NCBI GenBank assembly: GCA_012800735.1
Contig: JAAZIU010000013.1
Location: forward strand, 248,001-312,000
Source of the DNA: Clostridiales bacterium
GTDB taxonomy: Bacteria > Bacillota > Clostridia > Oscillospirales > CAG-272
DNA: 64,000 nt
Direction of reading: 5' to 3'
Under the pieces are notes generated by a model, which did not search any database, was not told the DNA's origin, and saw only the letters and a program-made list of their open reading frames with translations. The translations under genes were made by a program, and so were the position numbers. Shown here piece by piece: positions 42,985 through 52,421 of this stretch; the first letter of the stretch is position 1; the number at the start of each line of letters is the position of its first letter.

Positions 42985-45009
42985 TCAGCTGAAAGCCTGT
43001 TCAATTCCCCAGTCGCAGAGGAATAGGATGGGATAGGTATAGCAAAGGTGAAAGAGGCTGGTGTTCCATTTTACGTCCCGTCCCCACGCTTCATAGGTCA
43101 CGTCGGCGCCTTCGTTCATCATCCTGAGCCAGCGGCCTTCGTTTTTGAGAAGCTTATTGATATCTTCTTCCCTGCCCAACCGCTTAAGACCTATCAGCGC
43201 GGCGAAGGTGCCGAAGAACGCCATGTCGGTCGCGGGGCGACTCATTATCATCGAGATGATGTTTTCCTCGGTTTCCGCGTCCGGGCAGAGACCGAAACAG
43301 AGAGCGAAAGCGTTTGACGGAAGCGCGGAATGGCGCTCTCCCGCAGCGTCTGTTTTCATCGGTATATCGGTGAAGCGGCGGTTTTCCTTATCAAAGAAAT
43401 TCTCTCTATAAGCGGCGACAAGCGGTTCGGCGTCCCGAAACGGCGGTCTGCCGGTGATGCCGGCAAGGCGGTTCATCGCCTTTACGGCGCCGACATAATA
43501 GGCGTTTATTACGCTGTGCGTTCCTTCGGCAATCCTGCCTTCCGAAAGATTGAAGGCGTAGCCGTCGCGGCAGTTGTCCGGCCAGTCGACGACGCACCAT
43601 TTGTCGAGGTCGTAGAGAAGCAGGTCTTCCCGCTCGTAATTATCCCTATAATAATCAAGCACCGACGCCATCTTGTCGTAATATCCGGAGGCGAAATCGG
43701 CTGAGCCGGAAAGCGTCGTGTGAGCCAGCAGCAGGTGCGGCAGCATCAGCACATATTCGGCGATCTCCTGCATAAACGAGCAGGGGAAGCAGGTCATCAG
43801 ACCACCGTTGATAAAAGCCGTGTCAAAGGCGTTGTCGATAAGCTTTTCCATAATTGCAAGGTCGCCGGTCAACACCGCGTAAGTGCAGGAAGTTAAGCAG
43901 CCGTCGCCGAGATACTGTCCCTTTTCCCGCTCCATACAGTCCTGAATAACTTCCTGAACGCCGTATTCAAGCGAATGGGAGCAGAGATTCCATATTCGCT
44001 GCAGAACCGGGTCGTCGGACTTGCATTTTCTGTATTCTTCAAAAGGATAGTGACGGACTGTAAACGAGATATCTTTAATCTCGGCTCCGTCCAACAGCGT
44101 GATTTCGGCATATCTGAAGGATTTATAGTCGAACTGATCCAGCGTATCAATACCGCCGGAAAGCAGCCAATCTTCCTCGTATTTACAGTTGGCTCTCAGT
44201 TGATATCTTATGCTGCCGTCGGCGTTCAGCTCCTGCGCGCAGCGGATGACGATTCTGTCCCCAGGATTTCCTGCGGCTTCAAGGTTCAGATAGCCGACAT
44301 AACATCCGCCGAAATCGACTTTTGTCGTATTGCCAGAGCGCTTTGTTGTCTTCGGCTTTATTGTCTCAAAAACAAGCTGACGGGAGGGTTGAGGGACAAG
44401 CACATGATCGCTGTAAATACATTCGGCGGCGTTACTCCAATCCGAACAGTCGTAATCAATGCGCTCAAATCTGACTTTGTCGGAGCGGCTGTCGTATCTT
44501 TCCATAAACTGAGTCGCATAGCCGGTCACGGAAAGAGCGGAAAAACCGTCATGGACGACGCATTTTACATTTTCGTCGGAACAGCAGATTATTTCCCCGC
44601 AGCTTTCGATGTCAAAGATAAGACCAAGCCTGCCGTCGCCGGATATCCAGACGCGGTTTATCAGCCCCTGATAGAGGGTATGGATCGCGATTACATTTCT
44701 TCCGGGCTTTATATAATCGGTGATATCAAGCTCGTTGTAATAATACTTGAAGTTGAAAGCCGGTGCCGGTCCCTGGGAGACAAAACTGCCGTTTATATAC
44801 AGCTTGTAATAGTCGTCCGCCGTTATATAAATGACGGTTTTTTTCGGTTTTTCCACCCGAAATTCGGCTCGGTATAGCACGTGGAGATTCTCCGGAACGC
44901 CGGTTTTCGGAATTTCGTATTTCTGAAGCTGGCGGTGAAAGACATTTACCGGCTTTATATCTGAATATTCCGGAAGAGTGATAAAACTACCTTTAAAATT
45001 ACGCGACAT
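42985..45009 (-). CDS. GH78-like alpha-L-rhamnosidase
   Basis: This is a 674-residue protein with N-terminal beta-sandwich regions (about residues 40-340, with TADDYYKLYINGSFV as in rhamnosidase sugar-binding domains) and a C-terminal alpha/alpha-barrel. The active-site block QDCMEREKGQYLGD corresponds to the DCPQRxE..GWxGD motif of GH78. No signal peptide is seen, so it probably hydrolyses imported rhamnosides. It is the last of three minus-strand genes after a binding lipoprotein and a MATE transporter. Exact specificity is uncertain. Confidence 0.78.
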   Translation of the reverse strand: MSRNFKGSFITLPEYSDIKPVNVFHRQLQKYEIPKTGVPENLHVLYRAEFRVEKPKKTVIYITADDYYKLYINGSFVSQGPAPAFNFKYYYNELDITDYIKPGRNVIAIHTLYQGLINRVWISGDGRLGLIFDIESCGEIICCSDENVKCVVHDGFSALSVTGYATQFMERYDSRSDKVRFERIDYDCSDWSNAAECIYSDHVLVPQPSRQLVFETIKPKTTKRSGNTTKVDFGGCYVGYLNLEAAGNPGDRIVIRCAQELNADGSIRYQLRANCKYEEDWLLSGGIDTLDQFDYKSFRYAEITLLDGAEIKDISFTVRHYPFEEYRKCKSDDPVLQRIWNLCSHSLEYGVQEVIQDCMEREKGQYLGDGCLTSCTYAVLTGDLAIMEKLIDNAFDTAFINGGLMTCFPCSFMQEIAEYVLMLPHLLLAHTTLSGSADFASGYYDKMASVLDYYRDNYEREDLLLYDLDKWCVVDWPDNCRDGYAFNLSEGRIAEGTHSVINAYYVGAVKAMNRLAGITGRPPFRDAEPLVAAYRENFFDKENRRFTDIPMKTDAAGERHSALPSNAFALCFGLCPDAETEENIISMIMSRPATDMAFFGTFAALIGLKRLGREEDINKLLKNEGRWLRMMNEGADVTYEAWGRDVKWNTSLFHLCYTYPILFLCDWGIEQAFS

Positions 45010-45117
45010 ATAAACCCCCTATCCCTTCGTTTTAAATATCGGGAAGACGCTGTCAGCTTGCAGACGAAGCTTTAACGCATTAATCAAAAGTATCAAGAAA
45101 TGCTGCGAGTATTCCTT

Positions 45118-46488
45118 CTATCGCGCGTATTTACGCGTTTTTTCGGATTTTCTGAAGTAAATTACCGTTAAAATTGCGCAGGAAAGCCATCCCAGCGGAT
45201 AACCCATGATCACCGGGACGATTTCATTTGCTATATAGTTAGTCATTACATAAAGATAAATCTGACGAAAAATAACGAAGGAAAACAGCATTATGAACAT
45301 CGGCGCTTTTGTCTCGCCGGCGCCCCGCATTACGCCTATCAATACATCGTATACGCAGATAATAAAATAACAGGGGGACATTACCCTTATGATAAGCGCG
45401 CCGAGCGCAACGACTTCCGCCTTTGCGTTAAAGAAGGCGACCAGTTGAGGCGCGAACAGCATAACCGGGAGCATTGAAATACCGAGTAAAACAAAGGAAA
45501 GCCGATGCGCAATCTTGATTCCGTTTTTAACTCGTTCGTCATCGCCTACACCGATATTCTGACCGGCAAATGTTGTCGCCGCTACGCTCACCGCCCGCAT
45601 CGGCAGTATCATTACCGAATCAATCTTGCCGTATGCCGTCCAACCGGACATGCAGTCGGCTCCGAAATAATTAATATAAGACTGAACGAAAATATTCGAA
45701 AAAGAAGTAATCGCCATTTGAAGTCCCGCGGGTATGCCGATGCTTACGATTCTTTCGAATTTCTCACGGTCGAATCTGAGAAGGCTCAGCCTTAATTTGA
45801 CACAGGTATCCGTTTTTATAAGCGTCGCTATCACAAGCAGCGCGGATATTGCCTGCGCAATTACGGTTGCCCAGGCTACACCGGATACTCCCATATCAAA
45901 AACCAGGACAAAGATTAGGTCTCCCGCAATATTAAGCGCAGCGGAGATTGTCAGGAAGACAAACGGGCTGCGAGAATCGCCTATCGCCTGCAATATCGCC
46001 GCTCCGATATTATATAGCATAAGACCGGATATTCCGGCGAAGTAAACCCTCAGATAAGCGAGCGATTCCGGCATAACCTCCGGCGGGGTTCTCATCATAT
46101 TCAGAAACACCGGGGTAAACAGAAATCCGGCGACGGTTACCAAAACCGCGAAAACCACGGTCATAATAAACGCGGTATGCACCGTTTTGCTTACATCCTC
46201 CTCATCACCGGCGCCGAAATACTGAGATACCATGACGCCGGCGCCGCTTGAAAGACCGAGAAAGAAACCGATAAGCGAATTTATGATAGGTCCGACAGAG
46301 CCGACGGCGGAAAAAGCTTCGTTTGAAACATAGTTTCCGACGACCCAGGTGTCCACCATATTATACAGCTGCTGAAAGATATTGCCGAGCAGGATAGGGA
46401 TCGCAAACCTAACAAGCAGGGGCAGTATCTGCCCCTGTGTCATATTCATGCTTTTTTGGTTGAATAAAGTTCTTTTTTTGACCGACAC
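45118..46488 (-). CDS. MATE-family efflux transporter (sugar locus)
   Basis: This is a 456-residue, twelve-segment transporter of the clostridial DinF/NorM-like type (LPLLVRFAIPILLGNIFQQLYNMVDTWVVG at TM1). The start is GTG with AGGAG. It lies between a sugar-binding lipoprotein and the GH78-like gene. A near-perfect 22-bp palindrome 30 bases upstream of the start suggests its own regulator. The substrate is unknown; plant-derived rhamnosides or aglycones are possible given the neighbours. Confidence 0.93.
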   Translation of the reverse strand: MSVKKRTLFNQKSMNMTQGQILPLLVRFAIPILLGNIFQQLYNMVDTWVVGNYVSNEAFSAVGSVGPIINSLIGFFLGLSSGAGVMVSQYFGAGDEEDVSKTVHTAFIMTVVFAVLVTVAGFLFTPVFLNMMRTPPEVMPESLAYLRVYFAGISGLMLYNIGAAILQAIGDSRSPFVFLTISAALNIAGDLIFVLVFDMGVSGVAWATVIAQAISALLVIATLIKTDTCVKLRLSLLRFDREKFERIVSIGIPAGLQMAITSFSNIFVQSYINYFGADCMSGWTAYGKIDSVMILPMRAVSVAATTFAGQNIGVGDDERVKNGIKIAHRLSFVLLGISMLPVMLFAPQLVAFFNAKAEVVALGALIIRVMSPCYFIICVYDVLIGVMRGAGETKAPMFIMLFSFVIFRQIYLYVMTNYIANEIVPVIMGYPLGWLSCAILTVIYFRKSEKTRKYAR

Positions 46489-46518
46489 TTTGCGTCTCCT
46501 GTCCCGCGATTTCGATGG

Positions 46519-46540
46519 TTTGTCACTTTAAAGAGACAAA
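46519..46540. promoter_or_regulatory. 22-bp palindrome before the MATE gene
   Basis: TTTGTC-A-CTTTAAAG-A-GACAAA is symmetric except for one pair. On the minus strand it directly follows a TTGACA box (46547-46542) and lies 30 bases before the GTG start. This is the usual position of an operator for a MarR- or TetR-type repressor. Confidence 0.6.
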
Positions 46541-46578
46541 ATGTCAAGGCTGAAAGAGTATTGACGCTTTAGATAATA

Positions 46579-48051
46579 TTAACCGGCAAGCGCTTCGACG
46601 GTTTTCGCCATCTCAGACTCTATTTTTGACATCTTCTTTTCAATGGAAGAAGCGATATTCGGATTGCCTTTTGACAGATAATCCGAAACCGTGTCGGCTA
46701 CTCCCCCCCATCCGAAGACGGAAGTCAGCTCGAAGGCTCCGGTATCGAATATCAGCTGCAGCATTTTCGCGCTCTCTTCGTCGCGAATATATTTAAAGTC
46801 AAGGGTTACATCCGAGTAAGCCTGTCTGAGCCCTTCATAAGAACGCGCGCAGAGGTTTTCAAGGATTATGCCGGTACGGTCAAGATCGGTGTTTGTAACC
46901 GGAACCGCCATGCAAGCCGAAAAGCTGGCGATGAGCGATGAATATTCCTGCTGCGCTTCGTCGTATTTCGGGAACGGGACGACACCGAATTCGGCGTCCA
47001 TATCGCGCAGTTTCTTCAGAGAACCGATCGGCTCGACATAAAACAGAGTGTGACCGGAGAAAAATACACCGTGGAAGCCGTTGTTATATTTATTTGTGTT
47101 AGCCGTCCTTCCCTCAAGGCAGACAAGATCTTTATCCGCGAATATTTTCTCCGCCGCGGCGCCGTATCGGCTGTAGAAAGCCTCGCTTGTTACATTAACG
47201 GTAGGCAGGTCATTGTCGTCTTTTCCTGACAATCTTACGCCGGTACCGATCATAAACGGCAGCCCGCCGCCGCCGTGCAGCGAGACTCCCATCATGTCGT
47301 CAGCCGTAATCTTGCCGTCGCCGTCAATATCTGCCGTAACTGCTACCATCAAATCATGCATCGCATCGAGAGTCCATTTGCCGGAATCAACAAGCTCATA
47401 CGGGTCGGCAAGGGAGTTTGCGTCGATCACGCTTTTGTTGAATCCGGTCATCCAGAAGGATTCTTTGAACATAAGATGCAAGTCTCCGACGAGGATATGC
47501 TTATTGCCGCCTATCGAAAGGCTGTCGTTGGCTTTTGAATACCACCACGGCTTTCCGATTGCTATATTGGTAAGCTGTTCTATCGGAACAAGCTGACCTT
47601 CAACCGCAAACGGAGTCTGGAACTTAGACTCGTTCCAGAATGCGTCATAAACCGGGTCGCCTGCGCTGATCAGTTTTTGCATTGTGGCGGTAACTTCGTA
47701 ATACTCCTGCATCTGCTCGATGATCTCGATATTCAGATCCTGTTCGACGAGAGCGTTGCGGTTGTAAATGGCGTCATTGATCGGCTCGCCGTTCAGCTCT
47801 TCGCTGAACATGGATGTCATGGCGAAATTCGAGATGTTATTGAGAATTTTGAATTCATAGCCGCCGAAATCGCTTTTTGGCAGGTCGGCATAAATATCCG
47901 CCTCTGTTTCAACATCAACCGCGGCGTCATCCGCAGCTAAATCGGCGTCGGGATCTGCTTCGGACGGCGGTTTTGACGCCCCGCCGCAGGATACAAGCAG
48001 AACAACCAGAAGCAAGGATAAGATTTTGGCTAATAAAAGTCGGTTTTTCAT
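46579..48051 (-). CDS. ABC sugar-binding lipoprotein with EF-hand-like loop
   Basis: This is a 490-residue extracellular solute-binding protein of the type-1 fold. It has a lipoprotein signal with lipobox LLVSC (residues 18-22) and an acidic linker of about 35 residues before the two-lobed domain. A perfect 12-residue EF-hand loop, DIDGDGKITADD, lies in the second half. No permease or ATPase genes are adjacent, so it is an orphan binding protein. It has a consensus promoter followed by 11-bp tandem repeats. A paralogue is at 57731-59212. Confidence 0.87.
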   Translation of the reverse strand: MKNRLLLAKILSLLLVVLLVSCGGASKPPSEADPDADLAADDAAVDVETEADIYADLPKSDFGGYEFKILNNISNFAMTSMFSEELNGEPINDAIYNRNALVEQDLNIEIIEQMQEYYEVTATMQKLISAGDPVYDAFWNESKFQTPFAVEGQLVPIEQLTNIAIGKPWWYSKANDSLSIGGNKHILVGDLHLMFKESFWMTGFNKSVIDANSLADPYELVDSGKWTLDAMHDLMVAVTADIDGDGKITADDMMGVSLHGGGGLPFMIGTGVRLSGKDDNDLPTVNVTSEAFYSRYGAAAEKIFADKDLVCLEGRTANTNKYNNGFHGVFFSGHTLFYVEPIGSLKKLRDMDAEFGVVPFPKYDEAQQEYSSLIASFSACMAVPVTNTDLDRTGIILENLCARSYEGLRQAYSDVTLDFKYIRDEESAKMLQLIFDTGAFELTSVFGWGGVADTVSDYLSKGNPNIASSIEKKMSKIESEMAKTVEALAG

Positions 48052-48070
48052 TTTTATGCCCCCATTTTAC

Positions 48071-48103
48071 AGCTTATTTTAAGCTTATTGTAAGCTTATT
48101 GTA
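48071..48103 (-). repeat. Three 11-bp tandem repeats in the binding-protein leader
   Basis: On the plus strand AGCTTATTTTA, AGCTTATTGTA and AGCTTATTGTA are contiguous. They lie between the promoter and the ATG, with a period of about one helical turn. Confidence 0.75.
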
Positions 48104-48108
48104 ATTGA

Positions 48109-48137
48109 ATTATATCATTATCGTGCTAATCTGTCAA
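48109..48137 (-). promoter_or_regulatory. Sigma-A promoter of the binding lipoprotein
   Basis: Minus-strand TTGACA (48137-48132), a 17-base spacer and TATAAT (48114-48109) match the consensus exactly. Confidence 0.92.
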
Positions 48138-48262
48138 CATATATCGTGATTTAATTCAAGAAAAGTTCAGACTCGCCCGGTATAACCGTGCGGGTCTGAT
48201 ATCAGCAAAATCGCCGAATTTAAAATCCATGCCGCGTCTATGCCATATTTCTGTTTGTTGTT

Positions 48263-48883
48263 TTACTCGGTTTCTTGTTCTTGCTTATTGATTTCGGATT
48301 TTGCTTTTTCTTCATTTATCGTTCGGCGAACATGGCTCATGGTAACCGGAGTCATATTCAGGAACGAAGCGACGTATTTATGACTGATTCTCGACAAAAG
48401 ATTAGGATAACTCTCGAGGAACCATTCATATCTCTGTTTTGCGCTGTAAGCATAAAGGATATGAGTATGCTCCCACTGGATAGCAAACCAATCGTTTATA
48501 AGGTTTCGCGCCAGCTCAAGCATTGCCGGATACATCTGAACCAGATCCATAATTTCGCTGATTTCGAAGCGATAAAGGTGGCTTTCGGTAAGGGTTTCGT
48601 TGTAAACCCTTACGCCTGCCATCCGCGGAGAGAGCATTGAGGGATTGGAGTAAAAAGGCTGACCGCGGCGATATACGAAGTTCGTCGTGATCTCCGTTCC
48701 GTCCTCCTCACAGGTGTAGGCGCGAATAATTCCGTCCTCGAGTACATAAAGACTGACCGAACCGCTGATGTCAAAGGTGGTATGCTTGCGAACGGAGACC
48801 GGATCCGCCAAAGAGGTGATTTTCATTCTCAGATATTCATCGGTGATGCCGTATGAATCGAGAATCTGCGAAAGTTTTGCCAT
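48263..48883 (-). CDS. Crp/Fnr-family transcriptional regulator
   Basis: This is a 206-residue protein with an N-terminal cyclic-nucleotide-binding-like beta-barrel (about residues 25-120), a dimer helix and a C-terminal winged helix (KYVASFLNMTPVTMSHVRR). The nucleotide-binding Arg-Ala/Ser signature of true CRP is not evident, and no Cys cluster for Fe-S is present, so the effector is unknown. It is divergent from the helicase gene and next to a binding lipoprotein; a regulatory link to either is inferred. Confidence 0.88.
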   Translation of the reverse strand: MAKLSQILDSYGITDEYLRMKITSLADPVSVRKHTTFDISGSVSLYVLEDGIIRAYTCEEDGTEITTNFVYRRGQPFYSNPSMLSPRMAGVRVYNETLTESHLYRFEISEIMDLVQMYPAMLELARNLINDWFAIQWEHTHILYAYSAKQRYEWFLESYPNLLSRISHKYVASFLNMTPVTMSHVRRTINEEKAKSEINKQEQETE

Positions 48884-49198
48884 TCTTTTATACCTTCCTT
48901 GCCTGTCGGTATTTTATATTATCTTTTTTAACGATACTATAATTATACTCATATCAGGATTTTTTTCATTAAAGCAATTTAACAATATGGGGTATGATTC
49001 GATGAATGGTTTGTTAATTTTTATTACATGATATATTAAATATCGTTAACATTTAACCTCGGATTTCAAAAGCATTAATAATGTGTGTTATCTCACCAAA
49101 CATGTAACATCTCGATATATATTTTTGTACACTTTCACTTTAACTGAATTTTACTCATTAATCATATACAAAACATAAATTTACAGTCCAAATAATGT
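48884..49198. other. AT-rich intergenic region between the Crp/Fnr gene and the helicase gene
   Basis: About 315 bases with no convincing ORF, hairpin terminator or RNA gene. A minus-strand TATAAT (48947-48942) could be the -10 box of the Crp/Fnr gene, but its -35 region is poor. Confidence 0.5.
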
Positions 49199-49227
49199 TT
49201 GACCTTTTGGCGGATTTGTAGTATAAT
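49199..49227 (+). promoter_or_regulatory. Sigma-A promoter of the helicase gene
   Basis: TTGACC (49199-49204), a 17-base spacer and TATAAT (49222-49227) precede the start by about 30 bases. Confidence 0.88.
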
Positions 49228-49258
49228 GATATAGTAAAATGATGCAGCGAAGGTGACT

Positions 49259-52200
49259 ATGATGAACAACCTTTTCGACGGACTAAACTCAGATCAATTA
49301 AGGGCGGTCACTTCAACCGAGGGCTATCTTCGGGTCATCGCCGGAGCCGGTTCCGGCAAAACAAAAACGCTTACCCATCGATACGGATATCTTGTCAAAG
49401 CCGCCGGTATTCATCCCTCAAACGTCCTCTGCGTCACCTTCACCGCCAAAGCCGCCGGAGAAATGAAACGGCGGGTGCGGGAGCTTGTCGGCGAAGGTTA
49501 TGACAACTCGCTTATCACGACTTATCACGGCTTCTGCGTACGGGTGCTGAGAGGAGATATCAGCCATCTCATGTGGTCGGAAAGCTTTGCGATAATCGAC
49601 GAATCGACAAAACGGAAGCTGCTTTCCGAGATTTACGCCGAAGAAGATATACGAATGGATCAGACGACCTACGAACGGGTTGTCGCGGCGATGCATCGGC
49701 TGAAATCAACTGAAGACTATGTCCGTCCCATGGTTGACGGACGTCCCGAAGATGTCGCATTTAACGATAAAATTTCGACCGACGGACTGGATATCCATAT
49801 TATCCGCAGGTTTCTAAAAAAACAAAAGCAGATCTACGGTCTTGATTTCGACGACCTGATTTCATTTACCTTTTCGATTTTCAACTCTTTCCCCGAAGTC
49901 GCGCAGAAGTGGGCGGAACAGCTTTATTACATAGAAGTAGACGAATTTCAGGACAGCTCCAAGCGCGAGCTGAGACTTATAAAAACGCTCTGTTCGGCTC
50001 ACAAAAATCTTTTCGTCGTCGGCGACCCCGACCAGAATATCTACGAATGGCGGGGGGCGGATATGTCAATCCTTGTCGACTTCGAGCAAAATTTCCCCGG
50101 CGCGGAAACTATAACGCTCAACCGCAACTACCGCTCTGACGGAAATATCCTGTCGGCGGCAAACGCGCTAATCGCATACAACAAAAACCGGGTGAAGAAG
50201 GATCTTTACACCGAAAGCCAGCCCGGAGAGCCGGTAAGATGGCTGCATCTGCGTACCGAGGAGGAAGAGGGCAAGGCTATTTCGACCGAGATAAAAAAGC
50301 TTATCTCCCAAGGGTTCAGCTACAGAAATATTGCCATATTGTATCGCGCCGGTTTTCTATCTCGCTTTGTTGAATCTGCTCTCGGCTCGGCTCATATCCC
50401 GTATGAGCTTTACGGTTCGGTCAGATTCTACGACCGGATGGAGATAAAGGATGCGCTGGCTTATATGAGGCTTGTCGTCTTCGATGACGATGAAGCTTTT
50501 GAGCGGGTAATTAATCTTCCCCGACGGAATTTCGGTAAGAGCCGTCTCGCCGCGCTTAAAGCGATGGCGGAGGAATCGGGGCAATCGCTGTTCGCGGCGC
50601 TGAAAGCCTCGATTGATAACAAGCTGTTTTCCTCCACCGGCGCCCCCGGATTTATTGAGCTTATCGACTCGCTTCGGAAGGAAAAAGATAATTTGTCGGT
50701 ATCCGCTTTGCTCGGCGAAGCGCTCGGCCGCTCCGGATATGAAGATTACATCCGCGCGGCGGGTAGCATGGAAAGACTTGACAACTTAGCCGAATTAAAG
50801 CGCTCGCTCTGGAACAGAGAACAGGCCTGGGGGGAAAAAATGACCCCCTCTCAGTGGCTGGATCTCATCGACATCGAAGCTGCGGAGGAGAAAGATTCCG
50901 ACTCCGACAAAGTTAAGCTGATGACGATACACGCAGCAAAGGGGCTTGAGTTCCCGGCGGTATTTGTCGTCGGGATGACCGAAGGCATTTTTCCGTTGTC
51001 AAGAACTCTTGAGGAACGCAAAAACGAGGGGCTTGAGGAGGAAAGAAGGCTCTGCTTCGTCGCGCTGACAAGAGCGCGGAAACGGCTGTTTCTCACCGAC
51101 TCGGAGGGCGGCGAGGAAGACCGGCGGAAACGACCGTCAAGGTTTCTCTACGACATAGGCGAAGACAATTTAGTGAGAACCGGCGAAATCTCAAAGGAAT
51201 TGCAGAACAAAACGACTGCGGCTGCCGATGTTGAGACAACTGCTTCCTCATCCGGACTTTTGCCGGGCAGCCGCGTGAATCACCCTATCTTCGGCGAAGG
51301 AACCGTCGAGCGGAAGGATGAAGTGAAAAATGTATACTATATCCGCTTTGACAACAAAGGCGAACTGCGTCCGGTAAGCGCCGATTATGATTTCGCCGCC
51401 TGGAGCGGGATCGGCGAAGCGGCGGATAAAGCTATCGAGAAAGCCGAAAGCCGAAAAGCCGTCCACAAAGCGCAGCCGCTTGCAGAAACCGAGACGAAGC
51501 CGCCCGATATTCCGTCAGCCGATACCGTTTCAGCAGAACCGCCAAAAACAGAAAAGTTGTCGGAGATTCCCTCTCCCTCCGTCTCCTCCGATAACGAAAA
51601 TGATATGTTTAAATCCGAAGCAGAAAATATTGATATTGCCGATAAGGCAAACAAAAAAGAAAACCACGATCAGATAAAGTTTTCAATCGAGAATATCGGG
51701 AAGGAAGCGGCGGAAAGAGAAGAAGAAATAACAGAAGAAGCAGAAAATATTACCGAACCGCCGAAAACCGAAGAAAAAACCGAATCTGAAAGCGATATCC
51801 CGCAAAGATACCGGAATGCCGAGTGGATGGAGCCGACAGAAGGCGAGACCAACTTATGGAAGCGGAATGATGTTCCGCATACCGGCTGGTATTGCACCGG
51901 TGTAATCGATCTCGGCGCGCCGGTCGGGACCTGCCGGATGTGCGGCTATCAGATAATAAGATATGTCCACGTTATGCGGCATAACGAATATCCGCGCGCG
52001 ATCGGCGCCGGCTGTGTCTGCGCCGGCAATATGGAGGGCAGCGTCGAAGGCGCCAAAAAGCGGGAAAATGACTATAAAAACCGTCTCGGACGCAAAAAGA
52101 ACTTCCTGAACACGAAATTCAAGAGAAGCCGAAGCGGAAACAGTTATTTCAAATACAAGGGCGAGATTATAACCGTCATCGAAGATAAGTTTAAGCGGGG

Positions 52201-52312
52201 TTTTTATAAAACCGTTTATAAGGGCGGTTTTTCTCTGCCGTTTGCCAGCGTCGGCGAGGCGCTCTCCGCTCTCTTCGAACAAATTGATCCCTGGGACTAC
52301 CGCGATATTTGA
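49259..52312 (+). CDS. UvrD/PcrA-family helicase with C-terminal zinc-binding-like domain
   Basis: This is a 1017-residue protein. The ATG at 49259 has AAGGTG upstream; the ORF-track GTG two codons earlier is less likely. Superfamily 1A motifs are GAGSGKT (Walker A), FTAKAAGEM, VDEFQDSS (Walker B), GDPDQNIYEWRGA, TIHAAKGLEF and VALTRARKR. A Tudor-like segment follows at about residues 665-715 (GSRVNHPIFGEGTV). About 160 residues of acidic, low-complexity linker come next. The last 144 residues form a separate domain with CRMCG, a His pair (HVMRHNEY) and GCVCAGNM, probably zinc-binding. It should unwind DNA 3'-5' in repair; the extra domain suggests a targeting or partner-binding role. Confidence 0.92.
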   Translation: MMNNLFDGLNSDQLRAVTSTEGYLRVIAGAGSGKTKTLTHRYGYLVKAAGIHPSNVLCVTFTAKAAGEMKRRVRELVGEGYDNSLITTYHGFCVRVLRGDISHLMWSESFAIIDESTKRKLLSEIYAEEDIRMDQTTYERVVAAMHRLKSTEDYVRPMVDGRPEDVAFNDKISTDGLDIHIIRRFLKKQKQIYGLDFDDLISFTFSIFNSFPEVAQKWAEQLYYIEVDEFQDSSKRELRLIKTLCSAHKNLFVVGDPDQNIYEWRGADMSILVDFEQNFPGAETITLNRNYRSDGNILSAANALIAYNKNRVKKDLYTESQPGEPVRWLHLRTEEEEGKAISTEIKKLISQGFSYRNIAILYRAGFLSRFVESALGSAHIPYELYGSVRFYDRMEIKDALAYMRLVVFDDDEAFERVINLPRRNFGKSRLAALKAMAEESGQSLFAALKASIDNKLFSSTGAPGFIELIDSLRKEKDNLSVSALLGEALGRSGYEDYIRAAGSMERLDNLAELKRSLWNREQAWGEKMTPSQWLDLIDIEAAEEKDSDSDKVKLMTIHAAKGLEFPAVFVVGMTEGIFPLSRTLEERKNEGLEEERRLCFVALTRARKRLFLTDSEGGEEDRRKRPSRFLYDIGEDNLVRTGEISKELQNKTTAAADVETTASSSGLLPGSRVNHPIFGEGTVERKDEVKNVYYIRFDNKGELRPVSADYDFAAWSGIGEAADKAIEKAESRKAVHKAQPLAETETKPPDIPSADTVSAEPPKTEKLSEIPSPSVSSDNENDMFKSEAENIDIADKANKKENHDQIKFSIENIGKEAAEREEEITEEAENITEPPKTEEKTESESDIPQRYRNAEWMEPTEGETNLWKRNDVPHTGWYCTGVIDLGAPVGTCRMCGYQIIRYVHVMRHNEYPRAIGAGCVCAGNMEGSVEGAKKRENDYKNRLGRKKNFLNTKFKRSRSGNSYFKYKGEIITVIEDKFKRGFYKTVYKGGFSLPFASVGEALSALFEQIDPWDYRDI

Positions 52313-52339
52313 AGTTTTTACATATTTCATCCTGTTGCG

Positions 52340-52368
52340 TTGACTTAACGCCGTCTTTATGCTACAAT
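52340..52368 (+). promoter_or_regulatory. Sigma-A promoter of the MutS-like operon
   Basis: TTGACT (52340-52345), a 17-base spacer and TACAAT (52363-52368) lie 53 bases before the first MutS-like gene. Confidence 0.85.
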
Positions 52369-52421
52369 ATTTTCAGACAACCATAACAATTACAGTTTAT
52401 CTCCGAAAGGATATAATATAA

